From: Microbacteriaceae bacterium PS02066
GTDB lineage: Bacteria > Actinomycetota > Actinomycetes > Actinomycetales > Microbacteriaceae
Reading direction: 5' to 3'
Length of the DNA: 38,629 bases
NCBI GenBank assembly: GCA_029959545.1
Contig: JASCPH010000030.1
Location: 1-38,629 of the forward strand
How positions within the stretch are numbered: the first letter of the stretch is position 1; each line of letters opens with the position of its first letter. The notes beneath the pieces are model-generated. The model was not told where the DNA came from and searched no databases. It saw only the letters and a program-made list of their open reading frames with translations. The position numbers were made by a program, and so were the translations under genes. Below, piece by piece: positions 8,275-16,079 of the stretch.

Positions 8275-9247
8275 GCGGTGAGCGGAGGGTGCGGGCGAGG
8301 GCATGGAGCGCGAGTGCGTCGGGGGTGCGCTCGCGGCGGACGCCGGTCGCATCCAGGACGGCGCCGAGGCGTTCCGGCTCGCGTACATCGGCCCAGCCCC
8401 AGCGGGCGAAGCCGTGCACGCGGCGACGGATGCGGTCCTCCCGCCGCTTCTCGTCCTGCACCGCACGGACGGGATCGCCGAAGCGCCCGTCGTACTTCAG
8501 CATCCCGTCGGCCTCGCCGACCGCTCCCACATCCGGCCACGCGAAGTCGGCGCGGTCGGCGGCGACACCACCGCCGTGCACGAGCCACTGCAGCTCGGGC
8601 GACGCGAACCCCAGCCACTCGATGGCGGCCCGGCTCAGCGACTCCAGCGTCGTCTCGGCCCTCGGATCCGCGCGATGTAGCGCCCACCGCGCGAGCCTGC
8701 GGCCGCGGCTTGAGGGTGCGAGTTCGTTGTGCGCCACGAGGACCTCCGGCGTCAGGTCCGGATGCGAGCGCAGCGTGGCGTCGGCGACGTTGAGGGCGAG
8801 CGCGGGGTTGCGCACCCGCGCGAAAGCGACGGCGGTCTCGATGGGACCCGTCGTGAGGATGCCGCCCTCATCCGTGATCTCGACACCGCCCCTGCGCGTG
8901 TGGATGCGGACCCTTTCCGCTTGCCGTGACGTGCCGTCCGCGGGACGCAGGATGTGCACGTCGGCCGCCTCGCCGACGAGCGGGATACCGCGCAGCGCCG
9001 CCGCCGACTCGAGGGCGAAGACCGCATCCGGCATCTGCAGCGCCACGGCGTGCACGCGGGCGAGATAGCGCTCCCAGGGAGCGAGCGCGCTCCACGCGAG
9101 CGCCGGGGCGTACACCCCGCGGTGCACGCGCACGATGTCGCCGCGGCGGAGCGCGACGTCGGGGCGATGCATGTCGTGCGCGCGCAGCAACGGCGCGGGA
9201 GAGGGGAGCAGCTGGACGCCGGTGCGCAGGGGGATGGGCTGTGTCAT
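8237..9247 (-). CDS. Solitary AbiEi-like / DUF559-type nuclease-fold protein
   Basis: The 336-residue protein resembles a large actinobacterial family annotated as AbiEi-type antitoxin-domain proteins. The N-terminal part (about 10-50) has a short DNA-binding-like region ending in VHRGVYAP. The middle has ALESAAALRGIPL and an SSRGRRLARWALHRA segment. A C-terminal region with RADFAWPD, GEADGMLKYDGRF and FARWGW resembles the D-x(n)-E-x-D-x3-K core of DUF559/Vsr-like nuclease folds; activity is unproven. No cognate AbiEii-type toxin is adjacent. The last eleven residues (RETASASRDHG) come from one arm of palindrome copy 1 and the TAA stop sits in its loop, so the native C-terminus may have been altered. 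The ATG at 9247 was preferred over a GTG at 9310. Confidence 0.7.
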   Translation of the reverse strand: MTQPIPLRTGVQLLPSPAPLLRAHDMHRPDVALRRGDIVRVHRGVYAPALAWSALAPWERYLARVHAVALQMPDAVFALESAAALRGIPLVGEAADVHILRPADGTSRQAERVRIHTRRGGVEITDEGGILTTGPIETAVAFARVRNPALALNVADATLRSHPDLTPEVLVAHNELAPSSRGRRLARWALHRADPRAETTLESLSRAAIEWLGFASPELQWLVHGGGVAADRADFAWPDVGAVGEADGMLKYDGRFGDPVRAVQDEKRREDRIRRRVHGFARWGWADVREPERLGAVLDATGVRRERTPDALALHALARTLRSPHRETASASRDHG

Positions 9248-9389
9248 CGCCCCACCGTGCACGCGTCGGTCGTTTTCGCGTGCGCCGGGCCCCGCATCCG
9301 TGGGCGACACCCCGGCCCCGAGCGGCTGTGCAGGCCCGGTCCCGGGGCGCCCGCTCGCTCCTGCAGCGGCGTCCCCACCGCCCTCTGAT

Positions 9390-9464
9390 CCCGCGAGACT
9401 GCATCATCAGCACGAGATCACCGTCAATACCCGTGATCTCGTGCGAGAAATGCAGTCTCGCGGG
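9390..9464. repeat. Long palindromic hairpin, copy 2
   Basis: A 15-bp perfect outer stem (9390-9404 with 9450-9464) is followed by a 6x6 internal loop and an 11-bp inner stem (9411-9421 with 9433-9443). Outer and inner arms match copy 1 at 8200-8274 almost exactly, while the internal and apical loops differ. It begins 49 nt past the stop of the CPBP gene and lies upstream of the AbiEi-like gene, so it may end CPBP transcription. The rest of 9248-9512 shows no coding potential that I can support. Confidence 0.9.
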
Positions 9465-9512
9465 GAAGGCGTGCGGGAGGGGAGGGCGCGAGGGCGAGGG
9501 CGGATGCGGGGG

Positions 9513-10343
9513 CTAGAAGATGCCGGGCCAGAGAGAGGCCACGAGGGGGTAGCCGACGAAGGCGAACACGTCGATGAGGGTGTGAGCGATGACGAGCGGC
9601 ATCACCCGGCCCCAGCGCCGGTAGCACCAGCCGAACACGACGCCCATCGCGAAGTTGCCGACAACGGATCCGACGCCCTGGTACGCGTGGTACGCGCCAC
9701 GCAGTGCCGCTGTGGCGAGGATGATCGACCACCAGCCCCAGCCGAGACGGCGCAGGCGATCGAAGAGGTAGCCGAGGAAGATGACCTCCTCGGTGAGGCC
9801 TGCGCGCGCGGCGGAGAGCAGCAGCAGCGGCACGGTGTACCAGGCCGCATCCAGCGGCGAGGCGACGACGCCGACCGTGATTCCCGCGAGGCGCCCGGCG
9901 ACGTAGAGGGCGATCCCGGGGATGCCGATGATCGCGATCAGGGCGACACCGAGTCCGAGGTCGCCGCCGAAGCGCCGGAAGTCGAGGCCGATCCGCCTGA
10001 GCGCGTTCATCCCCGGCTCCCAGAGCAGGTAGACGACGAGGGCGACGAGCGCGAGCGAGAAGAAGATGTCGAGCAGCTGATACAGCGCGTCCCACAGCGC
10101 CTCGGTGTCGCGCGCCGGGTTGAGCTGAGTCTGCTGCGAGGAGATGGCCTGGTTCTCCTGCAGCGAGCGCTGCAGGGTGCGTATGAAGGAGAGCACCGAG
10201 TACAGCGCGGACTTGCCGACGGTCACGGCCAGCACGAGCCAGATCTCCCACCGCACGCGTGAGCGGGCGGACCCCGTCGTGCGCGGCGGATCGAAGGCCC
10301 TCACGGTGCGCCAGAACGGTTCGCGCGCGGGCAGGGTCGTCAT
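9513..10343 (-). CDS. CPBP (Abi) family intramembrane glutamic peptidase-like protein
   Basis: This is a 276-residue polytopic membrane protein with segments at about 33-52, 92-108, 132-152, 167-182, 203-216, 226-240 and 247-265. The CPBP motifs are present: Glu185-Glu186, His219 with a preceding tyrosine, Asn230 and His254 (IAHTLID). The arginine normally found in EExxFRG is Leu190 here (EEVIFLG). Family members include CAAX-type proteases and bacteriocin-immunity proteins; the substrate is unknown. The ATG at 10343 is preferred over an upstream in-frame start because the longer N-terminus looks non-coding. It lies next to the AbiEi-like gene and is followed by palindrome copy 2. Confidence 0.8.
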   Translation of the reverse strand: MTTLPAREPFWRTVRAFDPPRTTGSARSRVRWEIWLVLAVTVGKSALYSVLSFIRTLQRSLQENQAISSQQTQLNPARDTEALWDALYQLLDIFFSLALVALVVYLLWEPGMNALRRIGLDFRRFGGDLGLGVALIAIIGIPGIALYVAGRLAGITVGVVASPLDAAWYTVPLLLLSAARAGLTEEVIFLGYLFDRLRRLGWGWWSIILATAALRGAYHAYQGVGSVVGNFAMGVVFGWCYRRWGRVMPLVIAHTLIDVFAFVGYPLVASLWPGIF

Positions 10344-10378
10344 CCGCTCAGCTTGGCATAGCGGATGCGAGCCGGTCC

Positions 10379-10392
10379 CGCTTTCGAAAGCG
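10379..10392. promoter_or_regulatory. 14-bp perfect palindrome, possible operator
   Basis: CGCTTTCGAAAGCG is a perfect palindrome in the 131-bp divergent gap between the CPBP gene and the lipoprotein gene at 10475. A TAGGGT box (10408-10413) lies 15 bp to its right, so the palindrome would overlap the -35 region of a rightward promoter. The regulator is unknown. Confidence 0.35.
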
Positions 10393-10474
10393 CTCAGATT
10401 GCGCGCATAGGGTGTGTGCGGCTTACGCATACGACCGCGCGCGGCATCACGGCCGCTGCGGAGAAGGAGGACGG

Positions 10475-12220
10475 ATGCGGCGTCGTGCGCTCGTGACCAT
10501 CCTGGTCCTGACGGGTCTGCTGGCGGGCGGGGTGGTCGGCTGCTCGGCCGAGGAGAACCGCGTCCTGCCGGGCTCGTCCCTGACCGTGGCCACGGCCGCG
10601 CCCGTCACCTCGCTCAACCCGTTCGTGCTGGGGCAGGACACCGCCGCCGACCGCGACTTCTCGGCACTCACATCGGGCAGCTTCTGGCAGCGGGACGCCG
10701 ACGGCACCCGCTCGGCGAACGAACGGTTCGGCACCGTCCGGGTTCTCACGCGCGATCCGCTCACCGTCCGGTACACGCTGGACGGCTCGGCCACCTGGTC
10801 AGACGGCGCACCGGTCGATGCCGCGGACCTGCTGCTCACATGGGCCGCTCGTACGACGCACCGCACGGATGCCGCGGGTGAGACGCACTGGGATGCGGGC
10901 GCCGGAGCCGGCCAGGGTCTCGACCTCGTGTCGCAGGTGCCCGAGATCGGTGACGACGGACGCAGCCTGACCCTCGTCTACGACACGCCCTACGCGGACT
11001 GGCAGATCGCCTTCGACGCGCCGCCCGTCGCCGCTCACGTCCTGGTCGATCTCGCTTACCCGGGGCGTTACGCGGACGCGGCGGCGGCGAAGGCCGCGTT
11101 CACGGATGCCGTCGAGACCGGCGACCTGAATTGGCTCGCACCCGTGTCGCGCGCCTTCCGTGAGGACTTCCGTCTCGACGGCGACGTCGCGGACGCGGCG
11201 CGGATCACAGCCGGCGCATACGACATCGCGCGCATCGCCGACGACGGCCGGTCGATCGATCTCACCGCCGCCGATCGTCCCAGCGCCGCGCGCGTCGAGC
11301 GCGTGCGGGTGCGCGCGATGGAGGATCCGGCCGAACGCGTCGCCGCCGTTGCCGGCGGCGAGGCGGATCTGGCCGCCGCGGCGGCGGACCAGGACCTCGT
11401 CGACGCGGCGGCCGCAGCGGGCGGCTCCCGCGTGTCAGCGGGGGAGGCCTTCGATCACCTGGATCTGCAGACAGCGGGCGGGGGAGTGTTCGACCCCGCG
11501 TCCTACGGCGGGGATGCGGATCGCGCGCACCGCGCTCGCGCCGCGTTTCTGGCGACTGTTCCGCGCGAAGAGATGCTGGGGGAGCTCATCCACCCCTTGC
11601 TCGCCGACGAGCCGCTGCGGTGGGGCATGATCGAGGCCGCGGAGCCGGAGCCCGCCCCGACGCCCTCGTCGACACCGGGCGGCGCGGCCACGGAATCGAC
11701 GGATGCGGCCGGGCTGACCGTCCGCGTGCTGTACCCCGCGGGCGACGCGCGCCGCGCGGCGGAGTTCGCGCTCATGTCCCAGTCCGCCTCGCGGGCGGGC
11801 GTCACCCTCGTCGATGTGTCGTCGCCGGACTGGGAACGTGTCCTCCGCGAGCAGCCGGACGCCTACGACGCAGCCCTGTTCGCGTGGAGCCCCGACCCCG
11901 CGGCCGCCGTAGCGGCGGCGACGGTGTTCCACACCGCGGCGGCGCAGAACGTGTACGGCTGGAGCGACGAGGAGGTCGACGCGCTGGTCGTCGACGCATC
12001 CTCCGCCCTGGACCGAACGCAGCGCGACCAGCTTCTGTCCCAGCTGGATGAGGCGGTCTCCGGTGAGGCGTGGGCGTTGCCGCTGTTCACCGTGCCGCAG
12101 CTCACGGTGTGGTCGCACGCACTCGAGGCTCCTCCGGCCGAGGTGTCGGCCGACCGCATCCTCTCCTTGTTCGCGATGTGGCAACCCTCACCCGACCCGC
12201 CGACACCGAGCGGCGAATAA
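10475..12220 (+). CDS. ABC transporter family 5 substrate-binding lipoprotein, divergent
   Basis: The 581-residue exported lipoprotein has a signal peptide ending in a lipobox (VVGC, Cys23). Its body resembles SBP_bac_5 peptide-binding proteins: LNPFVLGQDTAADRD, ATWSDGAPVDAADLL and the DWQIAFDAPP segment. A proline/threonine-rich linker around 385-405 separates two lobes. Compared with the next gene it is alanine-rich, lysine-poor and poorly conserved. The ATG has a strong AAGGAGG site at 10464-10470, four bases upstream. The gene is 195 bp ahead of a second binding protein and the opp permease genes, so it may be an alternative receptor for the same importer; that is inferred from position. 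Confidence 0.75.
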   Translation: MRRRALVTILVLTGLLAGGVVGCSAEENRVLPGSSLTVATAAPVTSLNPFVLGQDTAADRDFSALTSGSFWQRDADGTRSANERFGTVRVLTRDPLTVRYTLDGSATWSDGAPVDAADLLLTWAARTTHRTDAAGETHWDAGAGAGQGLDLVSQVPEIGDDGRSLTLVYDTPYADWQIAFDAPPVAAHVLVDLAYPGRYADAAAAKAAFTDAVETGDLNWLAPVSRAFREDFRLDGDVADAARITAGAYDIARIADDGRSIDLTAADRPSAARVERVRVRAMEDPAERVAAVAGGEADLAAAAADQDLVDAAAAAGGSRVSAGEAFDHLDLQTAGGGVFDPASYGGDADRAHRARAAFLATVPREEMLGELIHPLLADEPLRWGMIEAAEPEPAPTPSSTPGGAATESTDAAGLTVRVLYPAGDARRAAEFALMSQSASRAGVTLVDVSSPDWERVLREQPDAYDAALFAWSPDPAAAVAAATVFHTAAAQNVYGWSDEEVDALVVDASSALDRTQRDQLLSQLDEAVSGEAWALPLFTVPQLTVWSHALEAPPAEVSADRILSLFAMWQPSPDPPTPSGE

Positions 12221-12318
12221 TTCCGGCCCGCGCGGCTCCCTGTGGTCGGCGGGCTTGAGCAATGTGCACGGTTCGTGCGGGGGTTCGTTAAGGGTCTGTA
12301 ACTATTCGCGCGGTCGTT

Positions 12319-12347
12319 TTGACCAAGCCGGGGGACGTGCTTAATGT
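12319..12347 (+). promoter_or_regulatory. Predicted promoter of the peptide transporter operon
   Basis: TTGACC (12319-12324) and TAATGT (12342-12347) are separated by exactly 17 bp, a near-consensus sigma-70 type promoter. The start codon at 12416 is about 62 nt past the expected transcription start, with an AGGAGGA ribosome site at 12406-12412. Confidence 0.65.
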
Positions 12348-12415
12348 TTCGGTATCCGCGGCTCGATGTTCACACAGCTCGTCGTGCCCGCATCATCCCT
12401 TTCACAGGAGGAACA

Positions 12416-14038
12416 GTGAAGCGCAGCAAGATCGCTCTCGCGAGCGTGGCGCTGGCCGGCATCGGGGCTCTCGCCCTGGCCGGCTGCGCGAGCGGCGGCT
12501 CGGACGAGCCGACCCCTGCCGGTGGCGACGCCGGTGCCATCATCAAGGTCAACGGTTCGGAGCCGGAGAACCCGCTCTTCCCGGCCAACACGAACGAGAC
12601 CGGCGGCGGCAAGATCGTCGACTCGATCTACGCGGGCCTGGCGTACTACGACGGCGAGGGCAACATCGTCAACGATGTCGCCGACTCGATCACGGTCGAC
12701 GACGCCAACACCATCACGGTGAAGCTGAAGGAGGGCCAGAAGTTCAGCAACGACGAGGCCGTCACCGCCGACAGTTTCATCAAGGCGTGGAACTACGGCG
12801 CGCTGAAGTCGAACGCTCAGAAGAACGCTTCCTGGTTCTCCGACATCGAGGGCTACAGCGAGGAGACCGACTCCGAGCTCACCGGTCTGACCAAGGTCGA
12901 CGACACGACCTTCACGATCAAGCTCTCCAACCCCGTCGCCGCCGACTTCGTGCAGCGCCTGGGCTACTCGGCGTACTACCCGCTTCCCGAGGTCGCCTTC
13001 GAGGACCCCGCCGCGTTCGGTGAGAACCCGATCGGTAACGGTCCGTACAAGCTGGCCGGCGAGGGCGCGTGGCAGCACGACGTCGAGATCAACCTCGTGA
13101 AGAACGACGCCTACACCGGTGGCCGCGAGGCCAAGAACGGTGGCCTGGACATCGTCTTCTACGCCAACCTGGACGGCGCCTACGCCGACCTGCAGTCGGG
13201 CAACCTCGACGTCCTCGACGCGATCCCCACCAGCGCACAGGCGACCTTCGAGTCCGACCTGGGCGAGCGCGCGGTCAACCAGCCCGCCGCGATCTTCCAG
13301 TCGTTCACGATCCCGGAGAGCCTCGAGCACTTCTCGGGCGAAGAGGGCAAGCTGCGTCGCGAGGCGCTGTCGCTCGCGATCGACCGTGACGCGATCACCA
13401 AGACCATCTTCAACGGCACGCGTACGCCGGCCAGCGACTTCTCGTCGCCGGTCATCGGTGGATGGTCCGACTCGCTCGAGGGCGCTGACGTGCTCAAGTA
13501 CAACCAGGACAAGGCGAAGGAGCTGTGGGCCGAGGCCGACAAGATCTCGCCCTGGAGCGGCACGTTCCAGATCGCGTACAACTCCGACGGCGGCCACCAG
13601 GCCTGGGTCGACGCGACCACGAACTCGATCAAGAACACGCTCGGCATCGACGCATCCGGTGCTCCGTTCGTCGACTTCGCTTCGCTGCGCACCGAGGTGA
13701 CCAACCGCACGATCACCACGGCGTTCCGCACCGGTTGGCAGGCCGACTACCCGGGTCTGTACAACTTCCTGGCCCCGCTGTACCAGACCGGCGCAAGCTC
13801 GAACGACGGCGACTACTCGAACCCCGACTTCGACAAGCTGCTCGCGTCCGGCGCCGCTGCTGACAGCGTCGACGCGGCCACGGCCGACTACGAGAAGGCT
13901 CAGGAGATCCTGCTCAAGGACCTCCCCGCCATCCCGCTGTGGTACTCGAACGTGAACGGCGGGTACGCTGACACGGTTCAGAACGTCGTGTTCGGCTGGA
14001 ACTCGGTTCCGCTGTACTACCAGATCACGAAGGGCTGA
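12416..14038 (+). CDS. oppA: Peptide ABC transporter substrate-binding lipoprotein
   Basis: The 540-residue lipoprotein has a signal peptide ending in LALAGC (Cys24). A family 5 extracellular solute-binding domain follows, with PLFPANTNETGG, AYYDGEGN, NPIGNGPYKL and YNQDKAKELW-type segments. It captures peptides outside the membrane for the OppBC-DF channel encoded just downstream. The start codon is GTG, supported by AGGAGGA four bases upstream and by the signal peptide beginning KRSK. It has its own promoter and is followed by an 18-bp hairpin that may let it be made in excess over the permease. Oligopeptide versus dipeptide preference cannot be told from the sequence. Confidence 0.9.
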   Translation: MKRSKIALASVALAGIGALALAGCASGGSDEPTPAGGDAGAIIKVNGSEPENPLFPANTNETGGGKIVDSIYAGLAYYDGEGNIVNDVADSITVDDANTITVKLKEGQKFSNDEAVTADSFIKAWNYGALKSNAQKNASWFSDIEGYSEETDSELTGLTKVDDTTFTIKLSNPVAADFVQRLGYSAYYPLPEVAFEDPAAFGENPIGNGPYKLAGEGAWQHDVEINLVKNDAYTGGREAKNGGLDIVFYANLDGAYADLQSGNLDVLDAIPTSAQATFESDLGERAVNQPAAIFQSFTIPESLEHFSGEEGKLRREALSLAIDRDAITKTIFNGTRTPASDFSSPVIGGWSDSLEGADVLKYNQDKAKELWAEADKISPWSGTFQIAYNSDGGHQAWVDATTNSIKNTLGIDASGAPFVDFASLRTEVTNRTITTAFRTGWQADYPGLYNFLAPLYQTGASSNDGDYSNPDFDKLLASGAAADSVDAATADYEKAQEILLKDLPAIPLWYSNVNGGYADTVQNVVFGWNSVPLYYQITKG

Positions 14039-14054
14039 TAGCTCTTCTGATCGC

Positions 14055-14094
14055 GACCGCGAGGCGGTGACGATCTCGTCACCGCCTCGCGGTC
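14055..14094. terminator. 18-bp perfect hairpin between oppA and oppB
   Basis: The left arm at 14055-14072 pairs perfectly with 14077-14094 around an ATCT loop. It starts 16 nt after the oppA stop and there is no T-tract. It is probably a partial terminator or an mRNA 3'-end stabiliser that raises binding-protein levels relative to the membrane genes, an arrangement common in binding-protein transporter operons. Confidence 0.75.
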
Positions 14095-14209
14095 TGTCCA
14101 GAGACCTGCGTCCGCGTCACCCGCGCGGCGCCGGTCTCTCGTCGGGCGAGGGGTTCGCGCACCGATCGTGCGAGGATACTCCTCGGCCACTTTCTCGGAG
14201 GGAGAGAGG

Positions 14210-15139
14210 ATGCTCGCTTACATCCTCAGACGCATCCTGCAGGTGATCCCGGTCTTCCTGGGATCCACACTGCTCATCTATTTCCTCGTCTTCGCGATGC
14301 CGGGAAACCCGATCCTGGCTCTGTTCGGCGACAAGACGCCGAGTCAGTCGGTCATCGACGCACTCGAGGCGCAGTACCACCTGAACGAACCGTTCATCGT
14401 GCAGTACTTCTACTACATCACCGGCATCTTCCAGGGAGACCTGGGCAACACGTTCTCGGGCCAATCGGTCAATGACGTCCTCGCCCGAACGCTGCCGGTG
14501 ACCGGTCGACTGGCGGTGATGGCCATCGCCATCGAGTTCACGCTCGCCATCATCATCGGCACCGTGTCGGCCTTGCGTAAGGGCAAGATCTTCGACAACG
14601 TCGCGCTGGTCATCTCGCTGCTGTTCGTCGCGATGCCGATCTTCGTTCTGGCCTTCCTCGCGCAGTACTTCCTGGCCCTGCAGTTCGGCTGGTTCAAGCC
14701 GACCGTGGGCGGGAACAACAACTGGGGCGACCTGTGGCTGCCGGCATTGGTGCTGGGGTTCAGCCTCTACGCCACGAGCATGCGACTCATGCGCGGCTCG
14801 GTCATCGACACGCTCAACCAGGACTGGGTGCGCACCGCGTACAGCAAGGGACTGCCGCGTCGCCGCGTCATCCCCGTGCATGTGCTGCGCAACTCGCTCA
14901 TCCCGGTCATCACCAACTCGGCCACCAACTTCGGTGTGCTGCTGGTGGGTGCCACCGTCACCGAGGCGATCTTCAACGTCCCCGGCGTCGGCAACACGCT
15001 CTTCCAGGCGACGCTGCGTCATGAGGGCCCGACGATCGTGTCGTTCGTCACCGTCTTCGTGATCATCTATGTTCTCGTCAACCTGGTGATCGACCTGCTC
15101 TACGGTCTGCTCGACCCGAGGATCCGCTATGTCAAGTAA
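14210..15139 (+). CDS. oppB: Peptide ABC transporter permease, OppB/DppB type
   Basis: The 309-residue inner-membrane permease begins MLAYILRRILQVIPVFLG, the typical OppB/DppB N-terminus, and has six predicted membrane segments. The cytoplasmic EAA-like loop reads DWVRTAYSKGLPRRRVI and contacts the ATPase. GGAGGGAGAGAGG stands immediately upstream of the ATG at 14210. It overlaps oppC by eleven bases. It forms the channel with OppC, receives peptide from OppA and is driven by the fused OppDF ATPase. Confidence 0.93.
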   Translation: MLAYILRRILQVIPVFLGSTLLIYFLVFAMPGNPILALFGDKTPSQSVIDALEAQYHLNEPFIVQYFYYITGIFQGDLGNTFSGQSVNDVLARTLPVTGRLAVMAIAIEFTLAIIIGTVSALRKGKIFDNVALVISLLFVAMPIFVLAFLAQYFLALQFGWFKPTVGGNNNWGDLWLPALVLGFSLYATSMRLMRGSVIDTLNQDWVRTAYSKGLPRRRVIPVHVLRNSLIPVITNSATNFGVLLVGATVTEAIFNVPGVGNTLFQATLRHEGPTIVSFVTVFVIIYVLVNLVIDLLYGLLDPRIRYVK

Positions 15140-16079
15140 CTCCGAACTGCCGACGCATTTCGTCGCCGAGGTCAAGGACGCGTCGCTGACGGTCGACGCC
15201 GTCCGCATCGCCGACGAGAAGCCCTCCAGCCTGTGGCGGGATGCCTGGCGCGACCTGCGCAAGCGTCCCACCTTCTGGATCTCGCTCGCCGTCGTGGCCT
15301 TCATCCTGCTGATGGCCGTGTGGCCGACGCTGTTCACCCAGACCCCGCCGAACGACGACTGCCAGCTGTCCAACAGCAACGGCGGCCCCGCCGCCGGCCA
15401 CCCGCTCGGGTTCACGTTCCAGGGATGCGACATCTACGCGCGCATCGTGTGGGGATCGCGCACGTCGCTGTCGGTCGGTCTGCTCTCCACCCTCATCGGC
15501 TCCTCGATCGGTCTGATCATGGGTGCGCTGGCCGGCTTCTACGGCGGATGGCTCGACTCGCTGCTCTCGCGCGTCGGCGACATCTTCTTCTCGATCCCTT
15601 ACATCCTGGCCGCCGTCGTCGTGATGAGCGTCTTCGCGGACTTCCGCAACGTCTTCACCCTCGCGATCGCGATCGGTGGATTCTCGTGGGCGTCGACGGC
15701 TCGTGTCGTGCGCGCCGAGGTGCTCAGGGTCAGGCAGGCGGACTTCGTGACCGCCTCCCGCGCTTTGGGACAGTCGCGCTTCCGTACGATGCTCTCGCAC
15801 GTCGTCCCCAACGCGATCGCGCCGCTGCTGGTCATCTCGACCCTGAGCCTGGCCGCGGCGATCGTCGCCGAGGCGACGCTGGCGTTCCTGGGTGTCGGCC
15901 TCGGTCCCGAGGTCATGTCATGGGGCCGCGACATCTCCGAGGCGCAGCAGTCGCTGCGTATCGCTCCTATGGCGCTCATCTACCCGTCGATCGCGCTGAC
16001 GCTCACCGTCCTCGCGTTCATCCTCCTGGGCGAGCTGATCCGCGACGCCCTCGACCCGAGAGCGAGGGCCCGCCGATGA
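15129..16079 (+). CDS. oppC: Peptide ABC transporter permease, OppC/DppC type
   Basis: The 316-residue permease has an N-terminal cytoplasmic stretch of about 45 residues (RDAWRDLRKRPTFWIS), a first membrane helix and an external loop with two cysteines (DDCQLS, FQGCDIY). A binding-protein-dependent transport domain follows, with EAA loop DFVTASRALGQSRFRT. It starts at an ATG overlapping oppB, and its stop overlaps the ATPase start as ATGA, so the three membrane components are translated together. Confidence 0.93.
   Translation: MSSNSELPTHFVAEVKDASLTVDAVRIADEKPSSLWRDAWRDLRKRPTFWISLAVVAFILLMAVWPTLFTQTPPNDDCQLSNSNGGPAAGHPLGFTFQGCDIYARIVWGSRTSLSVGLLSTLIGSSIGLIMGALAGFYGGWLDSLLSRVGDIFFSIPYILAAVVVMSVFADFRNVFTLAIAIGGFSWASTARVVRAEVLRVRQADFVTASRALGQSRFRTMLSHVVPNAIAPLLVISTLSLAAAIVAEATLAFLGVGLGPEVMSWGRDISEAQQSLRIAPMALIYPSIALTLTVLAFILLGELIRDALDPRARARR

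Noticed and set aside
6805..8793. A long plus-strand frame overlapping gcvP and running into the AbiEi-like gene
   Set aside because: The Arg/Pro/Gly-rich composition and overlap with certain genes on both strands mark it as an out-of-frame artefact.
8200..9464. The palindrome pair as terminal inverted repeats of a transposon
   Set aside because: Each copy is itself a complete palindrome, there is no transposase between them, and no target-site duplication is seen at either.
12226..12254. A hairpin after the first lipoprotein gene as a terminator
   Set aside because: The stem is only 6 bp (GCCCGC/GCGGGC) with a 17-nt loop and no T-tract, too weak to call.
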